This document shows, in pieces, positions 7,482 to 16,231 of a DNA stretch of 45,838 bases. Numbering within the stretch: position 1 is the stretch's first letter; every line of letters begins with the position of its first letter. The notes under the pieces were generated by a model. That model did not search any database and was not told the DNA's origin. It saw only the letters and a program-made list of their open reading frames with translations. Source of the DNA: RGIG9041 sp045593905 (GTDB lineage: Bacteria > Bacillota > Clostridia > Oscillospirales > QAKW01); contig JAZNXL010000063.1 of NCBI GenBank assembly GCA_045593905.1, positions 1 to 45,838 of the forward strand, in the 5' to 3' direction. The position numbers and the translations under genes were made by a program.

Positions 7482-8825
7482 ATGACTTTAAAGGAAAACA
7501 AAAAAATCGAAGCAAACACAGTTGAGCTTGTTGTTGAAGTAAAAGGCGACGAGTTCAAAAAGGCAGTTGACGCTGCATTTAAGAAAAATCTTTCAAAGCT
7601 TTCAGTACCCGGCTTTCGTAAGGGTAAAGCTCCCAGAAAAATGGTTGAAAAGCTCTACGGCGAAGGTGTGTTCTTTGACGACGCTGTAAATGCTCTTTAC
7701 CCCGCAGCTTACGAAGACGCTGTTAAAGAAGCAGGTATTTCACCTATCGACAACCCCGAGGTTGAAATTACATCAATCGACTCAGAAGGCTTTGTGTTCA
7801 CTGCAAAGGTAACCGTTAAACCCGAAGCTACGATTAAAGAGTACAAAGGTATAAAGGCTACAAAAAAAGTCTATAATGTAACAGAAACAATGGTTAAAGC
7901 AGAGCTCGAGTCACTTCGTGAGCGCAACAAAAGAATTGTTGAGGTAGAACGTGAGTCAGCAAACGGCGACACTGTAAACATTGACTACTGCGGTAGCGTT
8001 GACGGCGTTGAGTTTGACGGCGGTAAGGCTGAAGCTTATGACTTATCACTCGGTTCAAACACATTTATCCCCGGCTTTGAAGACCAGCTCGTTGGTAAAA
8101 AAGCAGGTGAAGAGTGCGACGTAAACGTTACATTCCCCAAAGAATACCACGCCGACGACCTTGCAGGCAAAGAGGCAGTATTTAAAGTAAAAGTAAACGC
8201 TGTTAAAGAGGTTCAGCTTCCCGAGGTTGATGACGAGTTTGCAAAAGACGTAAGCGAGTTCGATACTCTTGCTGAACTCAAATCAGACATTAAGAAAAAA
8301 CTTAAAGAGCAAAAAGCTAACCAGTCAGAAGCTGAGCTCGAAAACGATATCATCGAAGCACTTATTGCTAACACCGAGGTAGAAATTCCTCAGGTTATGG
8401 TTGACCAAAAGGTTAACATGATGATGAGCGACTTTGAACAAAGACTTGCAGGCTCAGGCCTTGACCTTAAAACATACGTACAGTATATGGGTATGGACCT
8501 TGACGCCTTTAAAAAGAACTACGAGCCCGAAGCCGAGAAACAGGTTAAAACCCGCCTTGCACTCGAAACAGTTGCAAAAAGCGAGGGCATTGTTGTTTCA
8601 GACGAAGACCTTGAAAAAGAATATCAGTCAATCGCTGACGCATACAAAATGGAGCTTGATACAGTTAAAATGTACATTCCTGCATCAGAGCTTTCAATGG
8701 ACGTTGCAGTTGGCAAGGCTGTAGAGTTTATTAAAAACAATGCTGAAATCACCGAAGAAAAGGTTTCAGCCCGCAAAAAATCAACCACAACAAAAAAAGC
8801 CTCTGAAACAAAAGAGGAAAAATAA
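7482..8825 (+). CDS. tig: Trigger factor (ribosome-associated chaperone, PPIase)
   Basis: Binds near the ribosome exit tunnel and shields nascent chains. The ribosome-docking signature PGFRKGKAPRKMVEKLYG is at residues about 43-60. An FKBP-type prolyl isomerase domain follows (about 155-245: NGDTVNIDYCGSVDGVEFDGG and FIPGFEDQLVGKKAGEE), then the long helical C-terminal arms. The 447-residue length is slightly above the common 430; the C-terminus has a low-complexity Lys/Thr tail. SD GGAGG precedes ATG 7482. The tig-clpP-clpX order is widespread. Confidence 0.96.
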   Translation: MTLKENKKIEANTVELVVEVKGDEFKKAVDAAFKKNLSKLSVPGFRKGKAPRKMVEKLYGEGVFFDDAVNALYPAAYEDAVKEAGISPIDNPEVEITSIDSEGFVFTAKVTVKPEATIKEYKGIKATKKVYNVTETMVKAELESLRERNKRIVEVERESANGDTVNIDYCGSVDGVEFDGGKAEAYDLSLGSNTFIPGFEDQLVGKKAGEECDVNVTFPKEYHADDLAGKEAVFKVKVNAVKEVQLPEVDDEFAKDVSEFDTLAELKSDIKKKLKEQKANQSEAELENDIIEALIANTEVEIPQVMVDQKVNMMMSDFEQRLAGSGLDLKTYVQYMGMDLDAFKKNYEPEAEKQVKTRLALETVAKSEGIVVSDEDLEKEYQSIADAYKMELDTVKMYIPASELSMDVAVGKAVEFIKNNAEITEEKVSARKKSTTTKKASETKEEK

Positions 8826-8851
8826 TTAATTAATTTTTTAGGAGAATCACT

Positions 8852-9433
8852 ATGAGCTTAGTACCTATGGTCGTTGAACAAACAAATAGAGGTGAAAGGT
8901 CTTACGACATTTACTCAAGACTTCTCAATGACCGTATTGTGTTTTTGTCAGAAGAGGTTAACGATGTAACTGCAAGCCTTGTTGTTGCCCAGCTTTTATA
9001 CCTTGAGGCGCAAGACAGCGAAAAAGACATCAGCTTTTATATCAACTCGCCCGGCGGCTCAATTACCGCAGGTATGGCAATTTACGATACAATGAAATAC
9101 ATCAAGTGCGATGTTTCAACAATCTGTATCGGCATGGCGGCAAGTATGGGTGCATTCTTACTTGCGGCAGGTACAAAGGGCAAACGCTTTGCGCTTCCCA
9201 ACAGCGAAATTATGATACATCAGCCACTCGGCGGTGCACAGGGTCAGGCAACTGATATTAAAATTCACGCCGAGCGCATTATAAAAATCAAAAACAAACT
9301 AAACCAAATGCTTGCCGATGCGACCGGAAAACCGCTCGAGGTAATTGAGCGCGACACCGAGCGCGACAACTTTATGTCGGCTGACGAGGCTTGTCAGTAC
9401 GGTCTTATCGACAAGGTTATTGCATCGAGGTAA
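8852..9433 (+). CDS. clpP: ATP-dependent Clp protease proteolytic subunit
   Basis: Serine protease that forms a double heptameric chamber and works with ClpX. The catalytic triad is intact: Ser98 in GMAASMGA, His123 in IMIHQPLGG and Asp172 in RDTERDNFM. Length 193 residues is typical. The SD TTAGGAG stands 9 nt before ATG 8852. The spacing to tig (26 bp) and clpX (2 bp) indicates one operon. Confidence 0.97.
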   Translation: MSLVPMVVEQTNRGERSYDIYSRLLNDRIVFLSEEVNDVTASLVVAQLLYLEAQDSEKDISFYINSPGGSITAGMAIYDTMKYIKCDVSTICIGMAASMGAFLLAAGTKGKRFALPNSEIMIHQPLGGAQGQATDIKIHAERIIKIKNKLNQMLADATGKPLEVIERDTERDNFMSADEACQYGLIDKVIASR

Positions 9434-9435
9434 TA

Positions 9436-10677
9436 ATGTCACAAACCACAAACAATACACAAAACCGTTGTTCGTTTTGCGGTAGACCCGAAGACAAAAC
9501 CGACAAAATGATTGCGGGTAAAGAGGCTTTTATTTGCTCTGAATGTGTGGAACTGTGCGCCCAGATGCTTGGTATTGGTGCAGACGACGACTTTGAAAAA
9601 GAGTCAGAGCCGCTTGATATTAAAATGTACACCCCGCACGAAATTAAAACCTACCTCGACGACTATATCATAGGTCAGGACAGGGCAAAGGTAGCCCTCA
9701 GCGTTGCGGTATACAACCACTACAAGCGCATTTTAAACCTTGACGACACCGACGACGGTGTTGAAATTCAAAAAAGCAATATTTTGCTTATCGGTCCCAC
9801 AGGCAGCGGTAAAACCTACCTTGCCCAAACACTTGCAAAAATTTTAGGCGTTCCGTTTGCAATTGCCGATGCTACCACTCTTACCGAGGCGGGTTACGTT
9901 GGCGAGGACGTTGAAAACATACTCTTAAAGCTGATACAGGCAGCTGATTTTGATATTGAAAAAGCCGAAAAAGGCATTATCTATATCGACGAGATTGACA
10001 AAATCTCGCGCAAGAGCGAAAATATGTCAATCACACGCGACGTAAGCGGCGAGGGTGTTCAACAGGCGCTTTTAAAAATACTTGAGGGTACTGTTTCGAA
10101 CGTACCGCCACAAGGCGGACGCAAGCACCCCAACCAAGAGTTTATCCATATTGACACAAAAAACATTTTGTTTATTTGCGGCGGCTCGTTTGACGGCATA
10201 CAAAAGAATGTCGAAAAACGAATTAAGGGTAACGGCGGTATCGGCTTTGGCGCCGAGCTTAAAGAAAACGGCGAAAGAACGCTATCTGAAATTTACAAAA
10301 ACGTTGAAAGCTACGATATTGTAAAATACGGACTTATCCCCGAAATCGTGGGCAGACTCCCCGTGCTTGTTTCACTTGACGAGCTTGACGATACGGCAAT
10401 GCTTCAAATTTTAACCAAGCCCAAAAACGCAATCACAAAACAGTATAAAAAACTGTTTGGTTACGATAACATTGAGCTTGAGTTTGAAGACGAGGCACTA
10501 AAAGAAATTGCCGCGCGTACAATCGCAAACAAAACAGGCGCACGCGGACTTCGTGCCATTATCGAAAAGTCAATGCAGCAGGTAATGTACGATGTTCCAT
10601 CAATGGAAAACGTTAAAAAAGTAATCATTACAAAAGCCTTTATAGAGGGCAAAGAAAAATTTAAAGTCATATCTTAA
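9436..10677 (+). CDS. clpX: ATP-dependent Clp protease ATPase subunit ClpX
   Basis: AAA+ unfoldase that recognises substrates and feeds ClpP. The N-terminal zinc-binding domain has the two Cys pairs CSFCG and CSECVELC. The Walker A GPTGSGKT, Walker B IIYIDEIDKI and the sensor/arginine regions typical of ClpX follow, and the tripeptide loop IGF that contacts ClpP is present in GGIGFGAEL. I start it at ATG 9436, two bases after the clpP stop, giving 413 residues; an upstream in-frame start at 9391 would overlap clpP by 43 bp and adds non-family sequence. A terminator follows directly. Confidence 0.97.
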   Translation: MSQTTNNTQNRCSFCGRPEDKTDKMIAGKEAFICSECVELCAQMLGIGADDDFEKESEPLDIKMYTPHEIKTYLDDYIIGQDRAKVALSVAVYNHYKRILNLDDTDDGVEIQKSNILLIGPTGSGKTYLAQTLAKILGVPFAIADATTLTEAGYVGEDVENILLKLIQAADFDIEKAEKGIIYIDEIDKISRKSENMSITRDVSGEGVQQALLKILEGTVSNVPPQGGRKHPNQEFIHIDTKNILFICGGSFDGIQKNVEKRIKGNGGIGFGAELKENGERTLSEIYKNVESYDIVKYGLIPEIVGRLPVLVSLDELDDTAMLQILTKPKNAITKQYKKLFGYDNIELEFEDEALKEIAARTIANKTGARGLRAIIEKSMQQVMYDVPSMENVKKVIITKAFIEGKEKFKVIS

Positions 10678-10680
10678 AAA

Positions 10681-10704
10681 AGAGCACAATTGTGCTCTTT
10701 TTTT
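10681..10704 (+). terminator. Terminator after clpX
   Basis: Palindromic stem AGAGCACAATTGTGCTCT (10681-10698) preceded by an A run and followed by a T run to 10704. It ends the tig-clpP-clpX operon. Confidence 0.88.
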
Positions 10705-10717
10705 ATCGCTTAATTAC

Positions 10718-10747
10718 TTGACACTGCTATAAATTTTGGGGTATAAT
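10718..10747 (+). promoter_or_regulatory. Sigma-A promoter of the Gfo/Idh/MocA operon
   Basis: TTGACA (10718-10723), an 18-bp spacer, TATAAT (10742-10747). Both boxes are exact consensus, which implies strong expression. It starts 14 bp after the clpX terminator. No operator-like repeat was noticed. Confidence 0.88.
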
Positions 10748-10788
10748 CAATTTGTATTATTATATCCATATTAACGGAGGATTTTACT

Positions 10789-12003
10789 ATGGAAAAAATT
10801 AAAGCAGGCGTAATTGGCTACGGTCAACGCGGAACAAGTATGTTAAGCTTACTTCTTAAAATGCCCGAAAAGGTAGAGGTAGTAGCTGTATGCGACCTTT
10901 ATCCCGACAGAGCTGAAGCTGCTCGTAAAAAGGTACTTGACAGAAGCGGTAAAGACTGCATTTATACAACTAACGCTGACGAGCTTATTAACAACCCCGA
11001 TATTAATACCATTTACATATTCGCAGCATGGGAAGCACATATTCCGCTTTCAATCGCTGCTATGAAAGCAGGCAAGGCAGTTGCTTGCGAGGTTGCAGGC
11101 GCTTACTCGGTTGAGCAGTGCTGGGACCTTGTTAAAACCTACGAAGAAACAAAAACACCTATCATGATGCTCGAAAACTGCTGCTACGGCAAACGCGAAA
11201 TGATGATTCAAAATATGCACGACCACGGTTTCTTTGGCGAAATTATGCACATTGACGGCGCATACTGCCACGACCTTCGCGGTGAAATTTCAGACGGTAT
11301 CAAAATTCGTCACTACAGACTCCGCAACTACTTAAACCGTAACTGCGAAAACTACCCCACACACGAGATTGGACCGATTGCACAGCTTCTTGGCATCAAC
11401 CGTGGTAACAGATTCTTATCACTCGCTTCATTCTCATCAAAATCACGCGGTCTTGAAGAGTTTATTAAAACCGAGCGTGCTGACGAAGCTGAAATTCAAG
11501 GCCTTCGCTTTAATCAGGGCGACGTTGTAACAACAGTAATCAAGTGCGCAGGCGGTGAAACAATCTCACTCGCACTTTCAACAACACTCCCCAGATTCTA
11601 TTCAAGAAACTACAACGTATACGGCACAAAGGCTTTTGCTCATGCCGATACAAAGTCAATTTTTGAAAGCGCAAACGAAGAGCATCGTAAAAGAGGCGAA
11701 ATGGGCGACTGGTCAAAAGAGTGGAACAACCAAGAAAAATACGAAGAAGAGTGGCTCCACCCCGTTTGGAAAAAATATATCGAAGAAGGCCTTGTTGCAG
11801 GTCACGGCGATATGGACTGGCTTGTTCTTAACGCTTTTGCAGACAGCCTTCTCGAAGGCAAGCCTATGCCTATCGACGTTTACGATATGGCTACCTGGAT
11901 GGTTATTACCGCGCTTTCAGAAGACTCAATTGCAAAGGGCGGTCAGGTTGTAGAATTCCCCGACTTTACCAACGGTAAATGGCTCTTTAACTCAATTGGC
12001 TAA
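10789..12003 (+). CDS. Gfo/Idh/MocA family oxidoreductase, GH109-like (copy 1)
   Basis: NAD(P)-dependent sugar oxidoreductase superfamily member. The N-terminal Rossmann motif is VIGYGQRG (residues 8-15). The second half resembles GH109 enzymes, which use NAD in a redox glycosidase mechanism: MMLENCCYG, GEIMHIDGAY.HDLRGE and NYPTHEIGPIAQLLGINRG are close to the family pattern. There is no signal peptide, so it is cytoplasmic. Length is 404 residues; SD GGAGG precedes ATG 10789. It is the first gene of a strong-promoter operon and is followed 10 bp later by a paralogue. The actual substrate cannot be read from sequence. Confidence 0.85.
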   Translation: MEKIKAGVIGYGQRGTSMLSLLLKMPEKVEVVAVCDLYPDRAEAARKKVLDRSGKDCIYTTNADELINNPDINTIYIFAAWEAHIPLSIAAMKAGKAVACEVAGAYSVEQCWDLVKTYEETKTPIMMLENCCYGKREMMIQNMHDHGFFGEIMHIDGAYCHDLRGEISDGIKIRHYRLRNYLNRNCENYPTHEIGPIAQLLGINRGNRFLSLASFSSKSRGLEEFIKTERADEAEIQGLRFNQGDVVTTVIKCAGGETISLALSTTLPRFYSRNYNVYGTKAFAHADTKSIFESANEEHRKRGEMGDWSKEWNNQEKYEEEWLHPVWKKYIEEGLVAGHGDMDWLVLNAFADSLLEGKPMPIDVYDMATWMVITALSEDSIAKGGQVVEFPDFTNGKWLFNSIG

Positions 12004-12013
12004 GGAGAAACTA

Positions 12014-13216
12014 ATGAAAACAATCAAGGCAGGAGTAATCGGCTACGGTCAACGTGCCCGTGGTGTAATAAGTCCTTTGCTTAAGGCTTCGAGCAGCGCA
12101 CAAATTGTTGCAGTTTGCGACGTGTACGCTGACCGCGCCGAGAAGGCAATGGAATACGTTAAAGAAAAAACGGGTAAAACCTGCCTTGCTACTACCGATG
12201 CAAACGAAATTATAAACAACCCCGAAATAAACCTTGTGTTTGTTTTTGCCTCGTGGGAGGCACACATTCCGCTTTGCATACAGGCTATGAAGGCGGGTAA
12301 AGCGGTGGCTGTTGAGGTTGCAGGCGCCTACTCAATTAAACAGTGCTGGGAGCTTGTAAAAACGTATCAGCAAACAAAATCACCTATAATGCTACTTGAA
12401 AACTGCTGCTACGGCAGGCGCGAAACAATGCTTTTGCGAATGAAAGAGGCAGGCTTTTTTGGTGAGATTGTTCACGTTGACGGCGCTTATACTCACGACC
12501 TCAGGGGCGAAATTTCCGACGGAATAAAAATTCGCCACTATAGACTAAGAAACTACTTAAACCGCAACTGCGACAACTATCCAACCCACGAACTCGGACC
12601 TATTGCAAGGCTTTTGGGTATTAATCACGGCAACAGGTTTGTTTCGCTTTCGTCTTTTGCATCAAAATCGTGCGGGCTTGAACAGTTTATAAAAACTGAA
12701 CGTCAGGACGACACACGCATACAAAATTTACGTTTTAATCAGGGCGATGTTATAACAACCGTTATAAAATGCTCAGGCGGTCAAACAATAACGCTTACTC
12801 TTAATACCACGCTGCCCACCTTTGGCACAAGAAACTATAATATATACGGCACAAAGGCGTTTGCACACGCAAACACACGCTCAATTTGTGAAGGCTCAAA
12901 CAAAGAACACCTTAAAAAAGCCGAAATGGGTGACTGGTCAACCGAGTGGAACAACGAGAGCAGCTACGAAGAAAAGTGGATGCATCCTATGTGGAAAGAG
13001 TACTTGGCGTCGGGAATAAAAAGCGGTCACGGCGGTATGGACTATCTTATGCTTAAAGACTTTGTAGACTGCTTTGAAAACGACAAGCCAATGCCTATTG
13101 ACGTTTACGATATGGCAACCTGGATGGCGGTTTCGGCGCTTTCTGAAAAGTCAATATCGCTTGGCGGTGCACCTGTTGAATTCCCTGATTTTACAAACGG
13201 CAGTTGGTTATTTTAA
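12014..13216 (+). CDS. Gfo/Idh/MocA family oxidoreductase, GH109-like (copy 2)
   Basis: Tandem paralogue of the preceding gene, 400 residues, by eye roughly two thirds identical and collinear over its full length. The same blocks are present: VIGYGQRA, MLLENCCYG, GAYTHDLRGEI, NYPTHELGPIARLLGINHG. The last Gly of the glycine-rich loop is replaced by Ala (GYGQRARG), a small change close to the cofactor. The start is ATG 12014 with SD AAGGAG (12002-12007). Codon choice differs from copy 1 at many third positions, so this is not a recent duplication. Retention of both copies suggests different substrates or a heteromer. Confidence 0.84.
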   Translation: MKTIKAGVIGYGQRARGVISPLLKASSSAQIVAVCDVYADRAEKAMEYVKEKTGKTCLATTDANEIINNPEINLVFVFASWEAHIPLCIQAMKAGKAVAVEVAGAYSIKQCWELVKTYQQTKSPIMLLENCCYGRRETMLLRMKEAGFFGEIVHVDGAYTHDLRGEISDGIKIRHYRLRNYLNRNCDNYPTHELGPIARLLGINHGNRFVSLSSFASKSCGLEQFIKTERQDDTRIQNLRFNQGDVITTVIKCSGGQTITLTLNTTLPTFGTRNYNIYGTKAFAHANTRSICEGSNKEHLKKAEMGDWSTEWNNESSYEEKWMHPMWKEYLASGIKSGHGGMDYLMLKDFVDCFENDKPMPIDVYDMATWMAVSALSEKSISLGGAPVEFPDFTNGSWLF

Positions 13217-13229
13217 TAAGGAGTAGACT

Positions 13230-13760
13230 ATGAACATCTGGCACGATATTAACCCAAAACGCGTAAGCTCTGAAGATTTTGAGTGCGTAATCGAAATTGA
13301 AAAAGGCTCTAAATGTAAGTACGAGATGGATAAAGAAACAGGCTGCTTAAAGCTTGACCGTATTCTTTACACATCAACTCACTACCCTGCAAACTACGGC
13401 TTTATTCCGCGTACATACGCCGACGATTTTGACCCGCTTGATGTTGTAGTTCTTTGCTCTGAGTCAATAAGACCAATGACGCTTGTGCGTTGCTACCCAA
13501 TCGGTGTTATTTCAATGATAGACAACGGCCGTAACGACGAAAAGATTGTTGCTATTCCGTTTAACGACCCCACCTATAACGTATACACCGATATTTCACA
13601 GCTTCCGCCGCATATCCACGACGAAATCTCACACTTTTTTAAAGTGTATAAAGAGCTCGAGGGCAAGCAAACTGCAGTTAACGAACTCGGCGATGCCGCT
13701 CGCGCAAAGCAGATTATTGCCGAATCGCTCGACTCTTATATTGATAAATATTGTAAATAA
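13230..13760 (+). CDS. ppa: Inorganic pyrophosphatase (family I)
   Basis: Hydrolyses pyrophosphate to drive biosynthetic reactions. The family I signature is seen in DDFDPLDVVVL, with the Asp metal ligands, together with EIEKGSKCKYEMDKETG and YPANYGFIPRTYAD. Length 176 residues is typical of bacterial soluble enzymes. It begins 13 bp after the second GH109-like gene with SD AAGGAG, so it is the last gene of that operon, and a terminator starts at its stop codon. The functional link to the two oxidoreductases is not obvious. Confidence 0.95.
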   Translation: MNIWHDINPKRVSSEDFECVIEIEKGSKCKYEMDKETGCLKLDRILYTSTHYPANYGFIPRTYADDFDPLDVVVLCSESIRPMTLVRCYPIGVISMIDNGRNDEKIVAIPFNDPTYNVYTDISQLPPHIHDEISHFFKVYKELEGKQTAVNELGDAARAKQIIAESLDSYIDKYCK

Positions 13761-13788
13761 AGTCCCGTTTGGGACTTTATTTTTTTAT
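13759..13788 (+). terminator. Terminator after ppa
   Basis: Stem AAAGTCCC/GGGACTTT with GTTT loop (13759-13778), then a T-rich tract. The stem begins within the ppa stop codon. Confidence 0.87.
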
Positions 13789-13798
13789 TTTGTTGGTG

Positions 13799-13823
13799 TA
13801 TAATTATGTTAGCAGTTGCTAAC
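13799..13823 (+). promoter_or_regulatory. copA promoter -10 and overlapping inverted repeat
   Basis: A perfect -10 TATAAT (13799-13804) has no clear -35, since the region at the right distance is the T tract of the ppa terminator. Directly downstream, over the expected transcription start, is an inverted repeat of 7-bp arms, GTTAGCA (13808-13814) and TGCTAAC (13817-13823), separated by GT. A weak promoter plus a dyad over the start site is what one expects for a metal-responsive operator, but the repeat does not match the CopY or CsoR sites I know. Confidence 0.55.
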
Positions 13824-13838
13824 TCAAAGGAGAATAGA

Positions 13839-16199
13839 ATGAAAAAATTTAAAATAACAGGTATGAGCTGTGCGGCGTGTTCTGCGCGTGTGCAATCGGC
13901 GGTATCAAAGGTTGACGGTGTTTTGGAGTGCAACGTAAACCTGCTCACAGCAACACTTGCGGTTGAAGGCAGCGCTGCCGATAACGATATTATTGCGGCG
14001 GTTGTTGGCGCAGGCTATGGCGTAGCACTTGAGAATACAGCCGAAATAAGCGAAACCAGGGCACTTGTACGCCGTGTGGTATGGTCAGCGGCGTTTGTAA
14101 TTATGCTTATGTATGTTTCAATGGGCTTTGTAATGTGGGGCTGGTATCTTCCGAGCGCGCTTGCAAGCAACCACCTTGCAGTTGCACTTTTGCAGCTTAT
14201 ACTAACGGTAATTGTACTTGTAATTAACAAAAAATTCTTTATAAGCGGCTTTAAATCGGCTATCAAAGGCGCACCGAATATGGATACGCTGGTGTCGCTC
14301 GGCTCGGGTGCCGCGTTTGTGTACAGCGTGATTGTGCTTTTAACAAACCCCCACCCGCTGCACGATTTGTACTTTGAGTCGTCGGCAATGATAGTGACTC
14401 TTATTTCTGTAGGTAAGCTGTTAGAGTCTGTGTCAAAGGGTAAAACGACCGATGCGCTAAAGTCACTTATAAAGCTTGCACCAACCACCGCAACTGTGTT
14501 AAAAGACGGCAAAGAGGCGGTTATTGATATTTCAAAGCTTGCGGTAGGCGATATTTTTGTTGTTCGTGCAGGCGAGCGCATTGCAACCGACGGCGTTGTC
14601 GTATCGGGCAGCGCATCAGTTAACGAATCGGCGCTTACAGGCGAGAGTATACCTGTTGACAAAAAACAGGGTGACAGCGTGTCGGGTGCAACGCTCAACC
14701 TGACAGGCTATATCGAGTGCAAGGCAACAAAAGTCGGCGAGGACACAGTCTTTTCGCAAATTATAAAAACGGTAACCGATGCATCGGCAACAAAAGCCCC
14801 CGCGCAACGAATTGCCGACAAGGTCTCGGCGGTGTTTGTTCCGGTTGTTATGGCAATAGCCGTTGTAACGGGCATAGCGTGGCTTGCTTTGGGTAAAGAA
14901 ATAGCGTTTGCGCTGTCTCGCGCAATCTCGGTGCTTGTAATATCCTGCCCCTGTGCGCTCGGGCTTGCAACACCTGTTGCAATAATGGTAGCAAACGGAG
15001 TTGCCGCAAACAAAGGCGTGCTTTTTAAAACTGCAACCGCGCTCGAAAATGCGGGTAAGGTTAAAACGGTTGTGCTTGATAAAACCGGCACAATTACCGA
15101 GGGCAAGCCAAAGGTAACTGACGTTGTATCGCTTGATGAAAATTTAGTAAAAATTGCATACTCGCTCGAAAAATTAAGCGAGCATCCACTCGCGCACGCA
15201 GTCTGTGACTACTGCAAAATACGAAACACCGAGTTTTTTGACGTTACCGATTTTGAGGTGGTTTCGGGCGGCGGTGTAAACGGCAAAATGGGCGGCACTC
15301 ACTACTACGGCGGCAATGCCGATTATGTTGGCTCGTTTGTAGAATTGAATGAGCAAATTACCGAGCAGATTAATCAGCTTTCAAAGCAGGGCAAAACCCC
15401 AATGCTGTTTTGTGATGACAAAAAACTGCTTGGTATAATAGCAGTTGCCGATACCGTTAAAAATGACAGTAAAACCGCTGTTTTAAGCCTTAAAAAGCTT
15501 GGTATAGACGTTGTAATGCTTACAGGCGATAACGAGCATACCGCAAAATTTATAGCAAATCAGGTGGGTATTGAAAAGGTTTTGGCAAACGTAAAGCCAA
15601 ATGATAAATACAGGGTAGTAAACGAGCTTAAAAGCCGTGGACTTGTTGCAATGGTGGGCGACGGTATTAACGATGCGCCCGCGCTGACATCAGCTGATAT
15701 TGGCATTGCAATTGGCGCAGGTACCGATATTGCTATTGACTCGGCTGATGTTGTGCTTACAAAAAGCAAGCTTACCGATGCGGTGCTGGCAATACGGCTT
15801 TCTAAAAAAACGCTTATAAATATCCGTGAAAACTTGTTCTGGGCGTTCTTTTATAACGCAATCGGAATACCGCTTGCGGCAGGCGTTTTAGGGCTTACGC
15901 TTGACCCAATGTTTGGCGCGCTTGCTATGAGCCTTTCAAGCTTTTGCGTTGTTTCAAACGCACTTAGACTTAATTTATTTGACAGGAGAAAAAACAAAAT
16001 GACAGTAACATTAAAAGTAGAAGGTATGATGTGTAAACACTGCGAGGCAAGTGTAAAAAACGCTCTTGAAGCTTTACCTGAGGTAGAAAGCGCAATCGTT
16101 AGCCACCAAGACGGCACAGCCGAAGTTAAGCTTGCATCAGCACTTGATAAATCGGTGCTTGTAGCAACTATAGAGGCCGCAGGCTTTAAAGCAGAGTAA
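13839..16199 (+). CDS. copA: Copper-type P1B-ATPase with C-terminal CopZ-like domain
   Basis: Membrane ATPase that exports Cu(I) (or a related soft metal). The N-terminal heavy-metal domain has GMSCAAC (Cys11, Cys14). Membrane helices follow; CPC (Cys370-Cys372) is the ion-binding motif; DKTGT carries the phosphorylated Asp414; HPLA and GDGINDAP are present. After the normal end of a CopA (SNALRLNLF) the frame stays open into a second heavy-metal domain with GMMCKHC (Cys732, Cys735). Start ATG 13839 follows SD AAAGGAG (13826-13832); an in-frame ATG at 13806 lies upstream of the operator-like repeat and lacks an SD. Length is 786 residues, longer than single-HMA CopA because of the added domain. 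Confidence 0.92.
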   Translation: MKKFKITGMSCAACSARVQSAVSKVDGVLECNVNLLTATLAVEGSAADNDIIAAVVGAGYGVALENTAEISETRALVRRVVWSAAFVIMLMYVSMGFVMWGWYLPSALASNHLAVALLQLILTVIVLVINKKFFISGFKSAIKGAPNMDTLVSLGSGAAFVYSVIVLLTNPHPLHDLYFESSAMIVTLISVGKLLESVSKGKTTDALKSLIKLAPTTATVLKDGKEAVIDISKLAVGDIFVVRAGERIATDGVVVSGSASVNESALTGESIPVDKKQGDSVSGATLNLTGYIECKATKVGEDTVFSQIIKTVTDASATKAPAQRIADKVSAVFVPVVMAIAVVTGIAWLALGKEIAFALSRAISVLVISCPCALGLATPVAIMVANGVAANKGVLFKTATALENAGKVKTVVLDKTGTITEGKPKVTDVVSLDENLVKIAYSLEKLSEHPLAHAVCDYCKIRNTEFFDVTDFEVVSGGGVNGKMGGTHYYGGNADYVGSFVELNEQITEQINQLSKQGKTPMLFCDDKKLLGIIAVADTVKNDSKTAVLSLKKLGIDVVMLTGDNEHTAKFIANQVGIEKVLANVKPNDKYRVVNELKSRGLVAMVGDGINDAPALTSADIGIAIGAGTDIAIDSADVVLTKSKLTDAVLAIRLSKKTLINIRENLFWAFFYNAIGIPLAAGVLGLTLDPMFGALAMSLSSFCVVSNALRLNLFDRRKNKMTVTLKVEGMMCKHCEASVKNALEALPEVESAIVSHQDGTAEVKLASALDKSVLVATIEAAGFKAE
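15999..16199 (+). other. Possible internal start making a free CopZ-like chaperone
   Basis: Inside copA, in the same frame, ATG 15999 is preceded by AGGAG (15984-15988) with a 10-nt gap. Translation from here would give 66 residues, the exact size of stand-alone CopZ copper chaperones, beginning MTVTLKVEGMMCKHC and ending at the copA stop. The RBS and ATG are seen; that they are used is inferred. The same residues are also translated as part of the full-length ATPase. Confidence 0.5.
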
Positions 16200-16202
16200 T
16201 AA

Positions 16203-16228
16203 AAAAAGACACCCGAGGGTGTCTTTTT
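16203..16228. terminator. Bidirectional terminator between copA and the ABC importer
   Basis: AAAAAGACACC and GGTGTCTTTTT arms (about 16203-16228) with a short central loop. The A run on one side and T run on the other let it work for copA on the plus strand and for the ATPase gene ending at 16232 on the minus strand. Confidence 0.88.
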
Positions 16229-16231
16229 ATT

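Noticed and set aside
14015..14698. Long open frame (227 codons) on the minus strand inside copA
   Set aside because: It is the reverse frame of a strongly conserved P-ATPase; the product is Ser/Thr/Ala-rich with no family motif and has no RBS. Similar antisense frames over leuC, ilvB and ilvD were dropped for the same reason.
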